Shown: positions 42,552 to 50,435 of the stretch, piece after piece
Numbering within the stretch: position 1 is the stretch's first letter
How the letters are laid out: every line of letters starts with the position of its first letter
The notes under the pieces: model-generated
Databases searched by the model: none
Seen by the model: the letters and a program-made list of their open reading frames with translations, nothing else
Told to the model about the DNA's origin: nothing
Made by a program: the position numbers and the translations under genes
From: Rubrobacter xylanophilus DSM 9941
GTDB lineage: Bacteria; Actinomycetota; Rubrobacteria; Rubrobacterales; Rubrobacteraceae
NCBI RefSeq assembly: GCF_000014185.1
Contig: NC_008148.1
Coordinates: forward strand, 2,708,001-2,772,000
DNA: 64,000 bases
Direction of reading: 5' to 3'

Positions 42552-42559
42552 ACGAGCCG

Positions 42560-43309
42560 TTAATGTGCTCCACCACGGCGAAGTTCAAGCCGGTAGGAGT
42601 AACGCTTAGGATTGTAGTAAGAGATGGCGAGTTCGACCGGGGTACCGTCCTCAAGATAGTAGAGGCGCTCGACATACAGCAGCGGTTCTCCCGGTTTGCA
42701 GTCTATAAGGCCAGAGATAAATCGCGGAGAGGGGATAGCGGTCAACTCTTGGCTGGCTCCTACGATGGGGGAGGGGAGGATTTCCTCTAGGGTGCCGATA
42801 ACGGTGCCGGGGCCGCTTGCGGGAAGGTTTTTCTCCCTAAGCCTCTCTCCCGCCTCTGGCGTAAGATAGATTTGGGTCATCACAAACGGCCTCCCCCCGT
42901 ACATCCGACGGACGCGAAGGGTCGCAACCTCAGCAGAGGGGAGCTCGAGACGTCTCGCATGTTCCACGTCCTCTGTTATCTCGACCGGCTGCATCACTTC
43001 CATCTCGGTGCCGGTCCAGGACATCATCTCCTCGAGGGTGCCAATAGAGCGGAGGTATTTGCCGCGCCTCGAGAGTCTGGTGACGAAGGTGCCGCGCCCC
43101 GGCACCCGATAAACCAGTCCGTCGGCAACAAGAGACTGGAAAGCCTGGCGCACGGTGTGGCGGCTCACCCCGTAACGCTCACAGATCTCCGCCTCGGTGG
43201 GCATCTGCTCACCTTCTTTGAACTCGCCTCTCTCTATCGCGCCTCGCAAGGAGTCAGATAGCTCCCGATACACCACCATCTTACGCCCGTCCTCACTCAC
43301 GAAAACCAT
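42560..43309 (-). CDS. GntR-family regulator, HutC subfamily (UTRA domain)
   Basis: 249 residues. N-terminal winged helix EGEQMPTEAEICERYGVSRH and TVRQAFQSLVADGLVYRVPG with the RGTFV wing; C-terminal UTRA domain with ATLRVRRMYGGRPFVMTQIY, GEPLLYVERLYYLEDGTPVE and LAISYYNPKRYSY. HutC regulators bind GT-N-TA-N-AC-like palindromes and release them on binding a metabolite. The matching operator TGTACGTACA occurs three times around this gene. A GTG three codons later is better spaced from the AGGGGGAG ribosome binding site. The gene is less GC-rich than its surroundings. Confidence 0.92.
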   Translation of the reverse strand: MVFVSEDGRKMVVYRELSDSLRGAIERGEFKEGEQMPTEAEICERYGVSRHTVRQAFQSLVADGLVYRVPGRGTFVTRLSRRGKYLRSIGTLEEMMSWTGTEMEVMQPVEITEDVEHARRLELPSAEVATLRVRRMYGGRPFVMTQIYLTPEAGERLREKNLPASGPGTVIGTLEEILPSPIVGASQELTAIPSPRFISGLIDCKPGEPLLYVERLYYLEDGTPVELAISYYNPKRYSYRLELRRGGAH

Positions 43310-43340
43310 CTCCCCCTAGCCAGCAATTTACGCCCTGCTA

Positions 43341-43381
43341 AGCATACAACCTTCGCTTGCAACCGTTAAATTGAATGTACA
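43341..43381 (-). promoter_or_regulatory. gntR promoter with TGTACA half-operator
   Basis: Minus strand TTAACG (43364-43369), 17 nt, TATGCT (43341-43346). Just upstream lies the short palindrome TGTACA (43376-43381), a truncated version of the operator, so weak autoregulation is possible. Confidence 0.5.
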
Positions 43382-43480
43382 AATCCACGTTATTCGCGAT
43401 CTCCATCATCCAAGAAACTAAGTATACAAACAAAGCGATCCTGCCACATAGAGCCTTGCGAAGATTTCTCCCTTTTGATC

Positions 43481-43509
43481 TTGACACACGTTTTGTACGT
43501 ACATATCAT
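43481..43509 (+). promoter_or_regulatory. MFS/SDR promoter with operator in the spacer
   Basis: TTGACA (43481-43486), 17 nt, TATCAT (43504-43509). The operator TGTACGTACA (43494-43503) fills the downstream half of the spacer. The GTG start follows 42 bp later with GGAAGGAGGA. Confidence 0.8.
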
Positions 43510-43550
43510 GTCGCGCACAGAGACAGGGGCATCTGAGGGAAGGAGGAGTA

Positions 43551-44930
43551 GTGACGAGCGAACGGCCTGGAACGTCTAACCAAGCGCAAGGGATTGAAAC
43601 CGAACTGCCTCAGGGAGCGGTAGTCTACTCATCTATTGTAGCTTTCCTTGCGTGGGTGGTCTGCGTCTACGACTTCATCATGTTTGGGACGCTGTTGCCC
43701 AAGATAGCCGAAGATTTCGGATGGGCTACTGCGACGAGCACTGCCATCGCGACCCTGGTTTCCATCGGGACGATGGTTGTAGCCCTTGGCGTGGGACCGC
43801 TGATCGACTACCTTGGAAGAAAGAGGGCGCTCATAGTTACCACGGCGGGCACGGGGTTGAGCTCGTTGCTTACGGGTTTGACGCCCGCGGCCATTGCAGC
43901 CCCGTATCTTACCCTCGTCAGGGCGATATCCGGGCTTGGGTACTCAGAGCAAGCGGTCAACACTGCCTATTTGAACGAGATATACGGCACGCGGAAAAAC
44001 CGAGGGTTCATCTACGCGTTCATCCAGGGAGGGTGGCCGATAGGTGTTCTGCTCGCCTCTGCGTTCACTGCCTTGCTGTTGGAACCCGTTGGCTGGCGCG
44101 GAGTATTCATGCTCGCCACGATACCCGCGCTTATCGTCGCCATTCTGGGCCTGAAACTCAGGGAGACCCCCAGGTTCCTCGCGATGCAGAGGATCAGGCA
44201 GCTGGAGAGGGAAAACAGGCATGATGAAGCCATCGAGCTCGGTCGGCGCTTTGATATAGATGTCCATCACGTTAGGCAATCTACCCTGCGCCAGATATTC
44301 GAGCCTGACATAAGAAAGCACACCATCTTCCTTGCGCTTGCTTTTCTCACGAACTGGATCGGCATCCAAGTGTTCGCGGTACTCGGTACCACAGTACTCA
44401 CCGAGGGCAAGGGAGTTTCGTTTGGAAGCGCTCTCACCGTCCTTATAGTCTCCAACGCGGCAGCATACATCGGCTACCTCTGTCATGGATTCGTTGGCGA
44501 CCGCATCGGAAGGCGGCTGACCATCGCCGGGGGCTGGATAATAGCCGGTGCGGCCTACACAATCATGTTGTTTGGGCCTAACGCAGAGAGCTTCGTGCTC
44601 ACCATGTACACAATAGGTCTCTTCTTTATCATTGGTCCCTATGCGGCTCTGCTGTTCTTCATGGGCGAGTCATTCCCGACGAGGGTGCGCGGCACGGGGG
44701 CGTCCTTTGTCAACGCCATGGGGCCTATCGGCGCGATCGTGGGCAGCGCGTTGCTCACGTGGTTCCTGACAATAAGCGGCAATAATATGGTGCTCTCGGC
44801 TTTTCTGAGCGGCGGGCTGGCTACACTCCTTTCCGGAGTCCTCATGCTTGGAACGCGAGATGTGAAGGATCCCACCCAAGCAGAAGTGCTGCCCGAAGAC
44901 GAAGGAAGCGCTGAAGCGCAAGCCACCTGA
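43551..44930 (+). CDS. MFS transporter of the GntR regulon
   Basis: 459 residues, GTG start. Twelve helices with loop motifs GPLIDYLGRKRALIVTTAG (2-3), LRETPRFLAMQRIRQL (after helix 6) and HGFVGDRIGRRLTIAGG (8-9). The family is that of sugar- and carboxylate-proton symporters. The central loop (NRHDEAIELGRRFDIDVHHV) is short. Codon use is clearly less GC-biased than in flanking genes, hinting at a different origin. The cargo is likely the inducer or precursor of the operon controlled by the same operator. Confidence 0.88.
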   Translation: MTSERPGTSNQAQGIETELPQGAVVYSSIVAFLAWVVCVYDFIMFGTLLPKIAEDFGWATATSTAIATLVSIGTMVVALGVGPLIDYLGRKRALIVTTAGTGLSSLLTGLTPAAIAAPYLTLVRAISGLGYSEQAVNTAYLNEIYGTRKNRGFIYAFIQGGWPIGVLLASAFTALLLEPVGWRGVFMLATIPALIVAILGLKLRETPRFLAMQRIRQLERENRHDEAIELGRRFDIDVHHVRQSTLRQIFEPDIRKHTIFLALAFLTNWIGIQVFAVLGTTVLTEGKGVSFGSALTVLIVSNAAAYIGYLCHGFVGDRIGRRLTIAGGWIIAGAAYTIMLFGPNAESFVLTMYTIGLFFIIGPYAALLFFMGESFPTRVRGTGASFVNAMGPIGAIVGSALLTWFLTISGNNMVLSAFLSGGLATLLSGVLMLGTRDVKDPTQAEVLPEDEGSAEAQAT

Positions 44931-44941
44931 GGGAATCAAAG

Positions 44942-45688
44942 GTGAGCTCGAAAAGGTTGCGGGTTGTACTGGTCACTGGTGCAGGCAGCGGCATAGGTCG
45001 GGCAATTGCCGAGAGATTTGCCAAAGACGAGGAGCGCGTAGTAGTCAACGATATTCGGGAGGAGGCGGCCGAACAGGTCGCCTCCCACATAAGGCGCTTG
45101 GGAGGAGAAAGCATTGCGGCTCCGGGTGATGTCTCCGATCCAGAGGCTGTGAAGAACATCGTGAACGTATGCGGAGAAGCGTACGGGCATCCGGACGTCT
45201 TGGTCAACAATGCAGGTTTCGTACAGCAAAAACGCTTTGTTGACCTGAGCGTCGAGGATTTTGACCGCATGATCGCCGTTCACCTGCGCGGCACCTTTCT
45301 GTGCATCCGGGAGGTGCTGCCCGAAATGCTCACTAGGGGATACGGCATAGTAGTCAATATAGCCTCGCAACTGGGGCAAATCGGCGGCATCGAGCTGTGC
45401 CACTACAGCGCGGCAAAGGCAGGGATAATAGGCCTCACAAAGGCGCTAGCCCGTGAAGTCTCTGCGCAAGGAGTGCGAGTGAACGCGGTTGCCCCCGGGC
45501 CTATCAATACCGAGCTCGTACGAGGTCTTTCGGAGGAGTGGCGCAGGACCAAAGCTGCCGAGCTACCTTTGGGACGCTTTGGAGAGCCATGGGAGGTTGC
45601 AGAAACGGTTGCCTTTCTGGCTTCGGACAAAGCCGCCCTTTATGTCGGCCAGACGCTCGGTCCCAACTCAGGCGACGTGATGCTCTAG
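44942..45688 (+). CDS. Short-chain dehydrogenase/reductase (FabG-like)
   Basis: 248 residues, GTG start 11 bp after the transporter. TGAGSGIGRAIAERFAK (cofactor loop), NNAGFVQQKRFVDLS (NNAG), Ser-Tyr-Lys site with HYSAAKAGIIGLTKALARE, and VAPGPINTEL. Classical SDR, NAD(H)-type because of VVNDIREEA after the second strand (Asp). Likely oxidises a hydroxy intermediate of the imported compound. Four-base CTAG overlap with the convergent asparaginase stop. AT-richer than neighbours. Confidence 0.9.
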   Translation: MSSKRLRVVLVTGAGSGIGRAIAERFAKDEERVVVNDIREEAAEQVASHIRRLGGESIAAPGDVSDPEAVKNIVNVCGEAYGHPDVLVNNAGFVQQKRFVDLSVEDFDRMIAVHLRGTFLCIREVLPEMLTRGYGIVVNIASQLGQIGGIELCHYSAAKAGIIGLTKALAREVSAQGVRVNAVAPGPINTELVRGLSEEWRRTKAAELPLGRFGEPWEVAETVAFLASDKAALYVGQTLGPNSGDVML

Positions 45689-46674
45689 ATGTACCACTTC
45701 TCGAAAGCAGCCCGGATCTCCTCGCGGTCTTTTCCGTGGCGCAACAGGAAGGTGAGCAGCAGCCGGGCCTTGAGCCCGTCCAGCATGCCGCCCCAGATGA
45801 GGCCGCGAGAGAGGAGGTCCATCTCCGAGCCGGCGAAGCCGTACGTCCTCCTGAGCACGTCGCCGCTCCCGGTGCGCGAGGCGAGCACGACGGGCATCTC
45901 CGAGGCGAGCTGCTCCAGGGCACCGACCATCCCCGAGGGGACGTGCCCCCCGCCGAAGGCCTCCACGACGAGCCCCGCATATCCGGCCTGTCTCACGGCG
46001 GGGAGGAGCCTTCCGTCCTCACCAAGGGCCAGCTTGAGGAGGGCCACGGAATGGCCGGCCCCGTCGGGGGGCATGCCCAGCACGTGCCGTGCGGGGAGCC
46101 GCAGCGCCACCCGCACATCTCCCTCGGAGACCCACCCTATCGGACCGGTCGAAGGGGACTGGAAAGTGGAGGGGCTCTGGGTATGGGTCTTTTTGACGAA
46201 GCGGGCGGCATGGATCTCGTCGTTCATCACGACGAGAGCGCCCAGCCCCCTCGCGGCGCGGCTAGCGGCGACCCGCACGGAGGCCAGCAGGTTGGCCGGG
46301 CCGTCGGCCCCGGGCAGCGTGGGGTTGCGCATGGCGCCGGTCACCACCACCGGCGCATCCCCCTGCACGAGCAGGTCCATCGCGAAGGCGGTCTCTTCTA
46401 TGGAGTCGGTGCCCTGGGTGATGACCACGCCGCTGGCCCCGCCATCGATCCTCTCCTTCACCTCAAGAGCTACTTCTGTGAGATCCTCGAGCGTGAGATC
46501 CGAGCTCGGCATCTGGCGCAGCGACTCCGCCTCGACCTCCGCCACCTCCGCAACCTGCGGAACGCTCTCCACCAGGTCTTTACCCGTCAACCTCGGCACC
46601 ACCCCCGGGCCGGAGCTCGGTATCGAAGAGATAGTCCCGCCCAAAGACAGCACCACCACTTTTGAGAGCACCAT
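45685..46674 (-). CDS. L-asparaginase, type I/II amidohydrolase
   Basis: 329 residues, ATG start with AGGGGGTGA. Catalytic Thr in the first motif VVVLSLGGTISS and second motif GVVITQGTDSIEETAFAMDL (Thr-Asp pair); the Lys site is in VVMNDEIHAARFVKKTH. Length and order are typical of bacterial asparaginases. There is no signal peptide, so it is cytoplasmic. It splits asparagine or a related half-amide. A TGTACGTACA operator lies 23 bp upstream of its start, shared with the divergent imide operon, so regulation by GntR is likely. Confidence 0.9.
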   Translation of the reverse strand: MVLSKVVVLSLGGTISSIPSSGPGVVPRLTGKDLVESVPQVAEVAEVEAESLRQMPSSDLTLEDLTEVALEVKERIDGGASGVVITQGTDSIEETAFAMDLLVQGDAPVVVTGAMRNPTLPGADGPANLLASVRVAASRAARGLGALVVMNDEIHAARFVKKTHTQSPSTFQSPSTGPIGWVSEGDVRVALRLPARHVLGMPPDGAGHSVALLKLALGEDGRLLPAVRQAGYAGLVVEAFGGGHVPSGMVGALEQLASEMPVVLASRTGSGDVLRRTYGFAGSEMDLLSRGLIWGGMLDGLKARLLLTFLLRHGKDREEIRAAFEKWYI

Positions 46675-46696
46675 TCACCCCCTGTTTCTGACTATT

Positions 46697-46706
46697 TGTA
46701 CGTACA
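46697..46706. promoter_or_regulatory. Third TGTACGTACA operator in the asparaginase/imidase divergon
   Basis: Perfect 10-bp palindrome, identical to those at 42527 and 43494. TACAAT (46703-46708), a possible plus-strand -10, overlaps it; no clear -35 was found on either strand. Confidence 0.7.
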
Positions 46707-46820
46707 ATTTTAAGAAAGCAGAGACGCTGTTTGCAAGGTTCTTCCAGGAGAGGGCTCCGCCCTGCAGAGAGAGAGCAATGTCTAGTATCCTTTGTGGCAC
46801 CGGAAGGGAAAGGAGAGAGC

Positions 46821-47780
46821 ATGGCCGAAAAGGAGATCTTCTGCTCCATAGGGATCGACATCGACGCGGTGGCCGGGTGGCTCGGCTCCTACGGGGGCGA
46901 GGACTCTCCGGACGACATCTCGCGCGGCATGTTCGCTGGCGAGATCGGGACGATGCGGCTGCTCAAGCTGTTCGAGAAGTACGACCTCAGGACCACGTGG
47001 TTCATCCCCGGGCACTCCATCGAGACCTTCCCGGAGCAGACGAAGCGGATCGTCGACGCGGGGCACGAGGTGGGGAGCCACGGCTACTCGCACGAGAACC
47101 CGGTGGCGATGACGCCGCAGCAGGAGCGCGAGGTGCTCGAGCGGTGCGTGGAGCTGATCGAGAAGGTCACCGGCAGGCGGCCGGTAGGGAACGTCGCCCC
47201 CTGGTGGGAGGTCTCCAACGCCACCAACCAGCTCCTGCTGGAGTTCGGCTACAAGTACGACCACAGCCTCCAGCACCGCGACTTCACCCCCTACTACGCG
47301 CGGGTCGGCGACAGGTGGACCAAGATCGACTACTCCAAGCCCGCCCGGGAGTGGATGAAGCCGCTCGAGCGGGGGGAGGAGATAGACCTGGTGAAGATCG
47401 GGGGCAACTGGTACCTGGACGACCTGCCCCCGATGATGTTCATCAAGGCCTCGCCCAACTCCCACGGCTTCGTCAACCCGCGGGATATCGAGCAGCTCTG
47501 GCGCGACCAGTTCGACTGGGTGTACAGGGAGATGGACTACGCCACCTACTGCCTGACGATCCACCCGGACGTCTCGGGGAGGCCGCAGGTGTTGCTGATG
47601 CTGGAGCGCCTCATCGACTACATAAACGGGCACCGGGGCGTCAGGTGGGTGACGATGGAGGAGATCGCCGACGACTTCGTCAGGCGCTTTCCGCGCAACA
47701 AGCCCAACCACGACCCGGGGCTGAACATGTACGGGATCGAGACGACGGAGACCGGGGAGCCGGTCAGCGCCTCTTCCTAG
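46821..47780 (+). CDS. Polysaccharide-deacetylase-fold amidohydrolase, imidase-like
   Basis: 319 residues from the ATG after AAAGGAGAG. NodB-fold elements: [20 protein letters not shown] (the D-x-D start), [20 protein letters not shown], and [15 protein letters not shown] with the H-x-x-x-H metal site. The long [15 protein letters not shown] and [20 protein letters not shown] segments are those I remember from bacterial cyclic-imide hydrolases and PuuE allantoinases, not from chitin-type deacetylases. No signal peptide, so an intracellular small-molecule ring-opening role is favoured. Starts an eight-gene plus-strand operon. Confidence 0.78.
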   Translation: MAEKEIFCSIGIDIDAVAGWLGSYGGEDSPDDISRGMFAGEIGTMRLLKLFEKYDLRTTWFIPGHSIETFPEQTKRIVDAGHEVGSHGYSHENPVAMTPQQEREVLERCVELIEKVTGRRPVGNVAPWWEVSNATNQLLLEFGYKYDHSLQHRDFTPYYARVGDRWTKIDYSKPAREWMKPLERGEEIDLVKIGGNWYLDDLPPMMFIKASPNSHGFVNPRDIEQLWRDQFDWVYREMDYATYCLTIHPDVSGRPQVLLMLERLIDYINGHRGVRWVTMEEIADDFVRRFPRNKPNHDPGLNMYGIETTETGEPVSASS

Positions 47781-47792
47781 AGGAGGCCCCGC

Positions 47793-48140
47793 GTGTGCGT
47801 GCTGTGCGGGCAGGACTTCGTCGCGCGGCCTCACTGGACGGACCGCCACGTCGTGGACCGCGCGCTCGCCGCGGGTCCCGGGGCGGACCCCACGGCGTAC
47901 CAGCGCGAGAGGCGGCGAGACCGGGCGCACAGGGTGGCGCTGGCCGGCGCGGTGCTGCGCCACTACGGGCTGAGGGTGGACGACTGGGAGGGGAGCAGGT
48001 ACGTCCTCAGAGACCGCAAGGGCAGGTCTGAGCTGGTGCAGGACCTGGGCTCGCTGTGGCCCGCGGCGGAGAGGCTCTCGGGCAGGACGCCCGACCCGCT
48101 CGACCCCGCGCTGCTCGCGCGCCTGGACGGGGGCGGCTAG
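47793..48140 (+). CDS. CxxC-starting protein linked to the CobW GTPase
   Basis: 115 residues, GTG start with AGAGGAGG. It opens with MCVLCGQDFVARPHWTDRHV, a two-Cys knuckle plus His residues that could hold a metal. The rest is helical. No family name was recognised. It is 3 bp upstream of the CobW-type gene, so it may be a client or partner in metal delivery. Confidence 0.6.
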   Translation: MCVLCGQDFVARPHWTDRHVVDRALAAGPGADPTAYQRERRRDRAHRVALAGAVLRHYGLRVDDWEGSRYVLRDRKGRSELVQDLGSLWPAAERLSGRTPDPLDPALLARLDGGG

Positions 48141-48143
48141 GCC

Positions 48144-49130
48144 ATGCCGATCCCGGTGACGGTCGTAACCGGCTTTCTCGGCAGCGGGAAGACCACCCTG
48201 CTCTCGCGCCTCCTGCGGGACCCCTCGCTCCGGAACACCGCCGTGCTCGTCAACGAGTTCGGCGAGGTCGGGCTCGACCATCACCTGCTGAGGCCCGTCG
48301 CCGAGAGGACCGTGCTGCTGGAGAGCGGGTGCGTCTGCTGCAGCGAGCGCGAGGATCTGGTGGCGGCGCTCGGGGAGCTTCTGGACCTGCACCAGCGGGG
48401 CGAGGTCCCCTCTCTCGACCGCGTGGTCGTAGAGACGACCGGGCTCGCCGACCCCGCCCCCATCCTCCACACGGTCTTCTCCCACCCGGTGCTCTCGCAC
48501 CACTTCGCGGTCGACCTCGTCATAACCACCGTGGACGCGGTGAACGGGCGGATGCAGCTCGAGGCGAGCCCCGAGGCGACCAAGCAGGTCGCCGCCTCCG
48601 ACGAGGTCGTCATCACCAAGACCGACCTCGCCGGTCCGGGGGCCAGGGAGGATCTGGAGGGGCGCATCCGGGCCATAAACCCCTCCGCGCGCATCCTCGA
48701 GGCCTCCTTCGGGGAGGTGGACCCGCAGGAGCTCCTCTCCCCCGAGGCGCGCCTCGGGGAGAGAGGCCTGCCGCGGCTGCAGGAGCACGACACCGCCTCC
48801 ACACACACCGTCTCGGTCACCTTCGACGGGCCGGTGGACTGGACGGCGTTCGGGATCTGGCTGTCCATGCTCCTGCACGCCCGCGGCGAGAGCGTGCTGC
48901 GGGTCAAGGGGCTCCTGGACACCGGAGGGCCGGGGCCCGTCGTCCTGAACGGCGTCCAGCACGTCATCCACCCCCCGGAGCACCTCGAGAGCTGGCCGGA
49001 TGCGGACCGCAACACGCGGGTGGTCTTCATCACCCGCGACATCCCGGAGGAGAGGATCCTCGCCTCGCTGGAGGCGTTCCGGGGTCTGCTCGGCGCCTCC
49101 GCGGTGCCGCTCGGCCGCGTCCCGACCTGA
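48144..49130 (+). CDS. CobW/G3E-family GTPase metallochaperone
   Basis: 328 residues. Walker A GFLGSGKTTLLSRLL, the conserved VLVNEFGEVGLDHHLL, the metal-binding ESGCVCCSEREDL (CxCC), and VVVETTGLADPAPIL for Walker B; guanine motif ITKTD. The CobW C-terminal domain follows from about 230. G3E proteins deliver Zn, Co, Ni or Fe. Its genomic partners include metal-dependent hydrolases (carbamoylase, dihydropyrimidinase-like), the likely clients. Confidence 0.9.
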   Translation: MPIPVTVVTGFLGSGKTTLLSRLLRDPSLRNTAVLVNEFGEVGLDHHLLRPVAERTVLLESGCVCCSEREDLVAALGELLDLHQRGEVPSLDRVVVETTGLADPAPILHTVFSHPVLSHHFAVDLVITTVDAVNGRMQLEASPEATKQVAASDEVVITKTDLAGPGAREDLEGRIRAINPSARILEASFGEVDPQELLSPEARLGERGLPRLQEHDTASTHTVSVTFDGPVDWTAFGIWLSMLLHARGESVLRVKGLLDTGGPGPVVLNGVQHVIHPPEHLESWPDADRNTRVVFITRDIPEERILASLEAFRGLLGASAVPLGRVPT

Positions 49131-49143
49131 AGGAGGACGTCTC

Positions 49144-50397
49144 TTGGACTGGATCCCCGTGGACCTCGAGAGGAGCGCCCGCAGGATAGAGCGCGACATC
49201 GAGACGCTCGCCGGGCCGGAGTACACCCGCTCGGAGGAGGCGATAAGGCGCTACGCCTACACCCCCGAGTACCGCAACACCCTCGACTACTTCATCAGGG
49301 AACTGGAGGACGCGGGCCTCGAGTGCAGCGAGGACCCGGTGGGGAACCTCGTCGCCCGCAACCGCCCCGCCGGGGAGAGGGTTTTCGGTATTGGATCGCA
49401 CTGCGACTCCAACCGCAACGGCGGCAAGTACGACGGGACGATGGGGGTCGCCGCCGCGGTCGAGGTGTGCCGGCTGAACAGGGAGCTCGGGCTGGACCTC
49501 CCGCTGCAGGTGATCTCCTTTCTCGAGGAGGAGGGCTCGGGCTTCGGGCAGATGGTCCTGGGCAGCCGCATCGTCGCCGGGCGCGTGACGGAAGAGGAGC
49601 TTATGGGCTTCCGCGCGATAGACGACGGGCGCCCCTTCTTCGAGCACGCGAAAGAGGCGGGCTACGAGCCGGAGCGGTGGCGCGAGTGCGCGCGCATCCT
49701 GGACGATTTGGTGGGCTGGATCGAGCTGCACATAGAGCAGGCCCGCGTCCTCGAGGATACCGGGAAACGCCTCGGCATCGTCGACGCCATAGCGGGCTAC
49801 GTCCACGCCGACATCGCCGTGCGCGGCCGCAGCGACCACGCCGGGGCCACCCCGATGGACCTCCGCAGCGACGCCGGGCTCGTCATGGCCGAGTGCATGC
49901 TCGAGCTGGAGCGGCTCGCGCGGGAGGCGGGCCGGGGGACGGTCGGGACCGTGGGGGAGGCCGAGCTGGAGCCGAACCTGATCAACGCGGTCCCCGGCCG
50001 GGCCCGCTTCTCTCTGGACATCCGGGGGGTGGACGAGGAGGCCTTCCGCGGCGTCGCCCGCGCCATAGAGACCTTCGCCCGGGAGGCGGCAGGGAGGCGC
50101 GGCGCCTCGGCGGAGTACTCCGAGCGCCAGAGCCTGCCGGTGACGCCCCTGGACGAGCGGGTCGTCGGGGCGCTCGAGGAGGCGGCGAGGGAGAGCGGCG
50201 AGCCGTACCTGCGGATGGCATCGGGGGCGGCCCACGACACCATGTGCGTCGCGGAGAGGGTGCCGGCGGCCATGGTCTTCGTCCCCTGCGAGGGCGGGGT
50301 GAGCCACTCCCCCGAGGAGAGGGCCGACCCGGAGGACGCCGCGCTCGGGGCCGCGGTCATGCTGAACGCGATAAGGAGGCTCGTGACCGCGGGATAG
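49144..50397 (+). CDS. M20-family carbamoylase/allantoate-amidohydrolase-type enzyme
   Basis: 417 residues from a TTG start with AAGGAGGACGTCTC. Metal ligands: GIGSHCDSNRNGGKYDGTMG (His, Asp), FLEEEGSGFGQMVLGSR (Glu-Glu), then VGWIELHIEQARVLEDTGK (His) and AHDTMCVAERVP late in the protein. The region DHAGATPMDLRSDAGL is the lid/dimer domain. This set marks N-carbamoyl-amino-acid hydrolases, ureidopropionases and allantoate hydrolases. It would cleave a carbamoyl product of the neighbouring hydantoinase-type enzyme. Confidence 0.9.
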   Translation: MDWIPVDLERSARRIERDIETLAGPEYTRSEEAIRRYAYTPEYRNTLDYFIRELEDAGLECSEDPVGNLVARNRPAGERVFGIGSHCDSNRNGGKYDGTMGVAAAVEVCRLNRELGLDLPLQVISFLEEEGSGFGQMVLGSRIVAGRVTEEELMGFRAIDDGRPFFEHAKEAGYEPERWRECARILDDLVGWIELHIEQARVLEDTGKRLGIVDAIAGYVHADIAVRGRSDHAGATPMDLRSDAGLVMAECMLELERLAREAGRGTVGTVGEAELEPNLINAVPGRARFSLDIRGVDEEAFRGVARAIETFAREAAGRRGASAEYSERQSLPVTPLDERVVGALEEAARESGEPYLRMASGAAHDTMCVAERVPAAMVFVPCEGGVSHSPEERADPEDAALGAAVMLNAIRRLVTAG

Positions 50398-50435
50398 GTT
50401 ATCTTGGAAGGGGCGAAACGAGGAGAGGAGGAGCG

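Noticed and set aside
45685-45688. CTAG at the convergent SDR/asparaginase stops as a terminator or attachment site.
   Set aside because: It is just two TAG stops overlapping on opposite strands; no hairpin around it.
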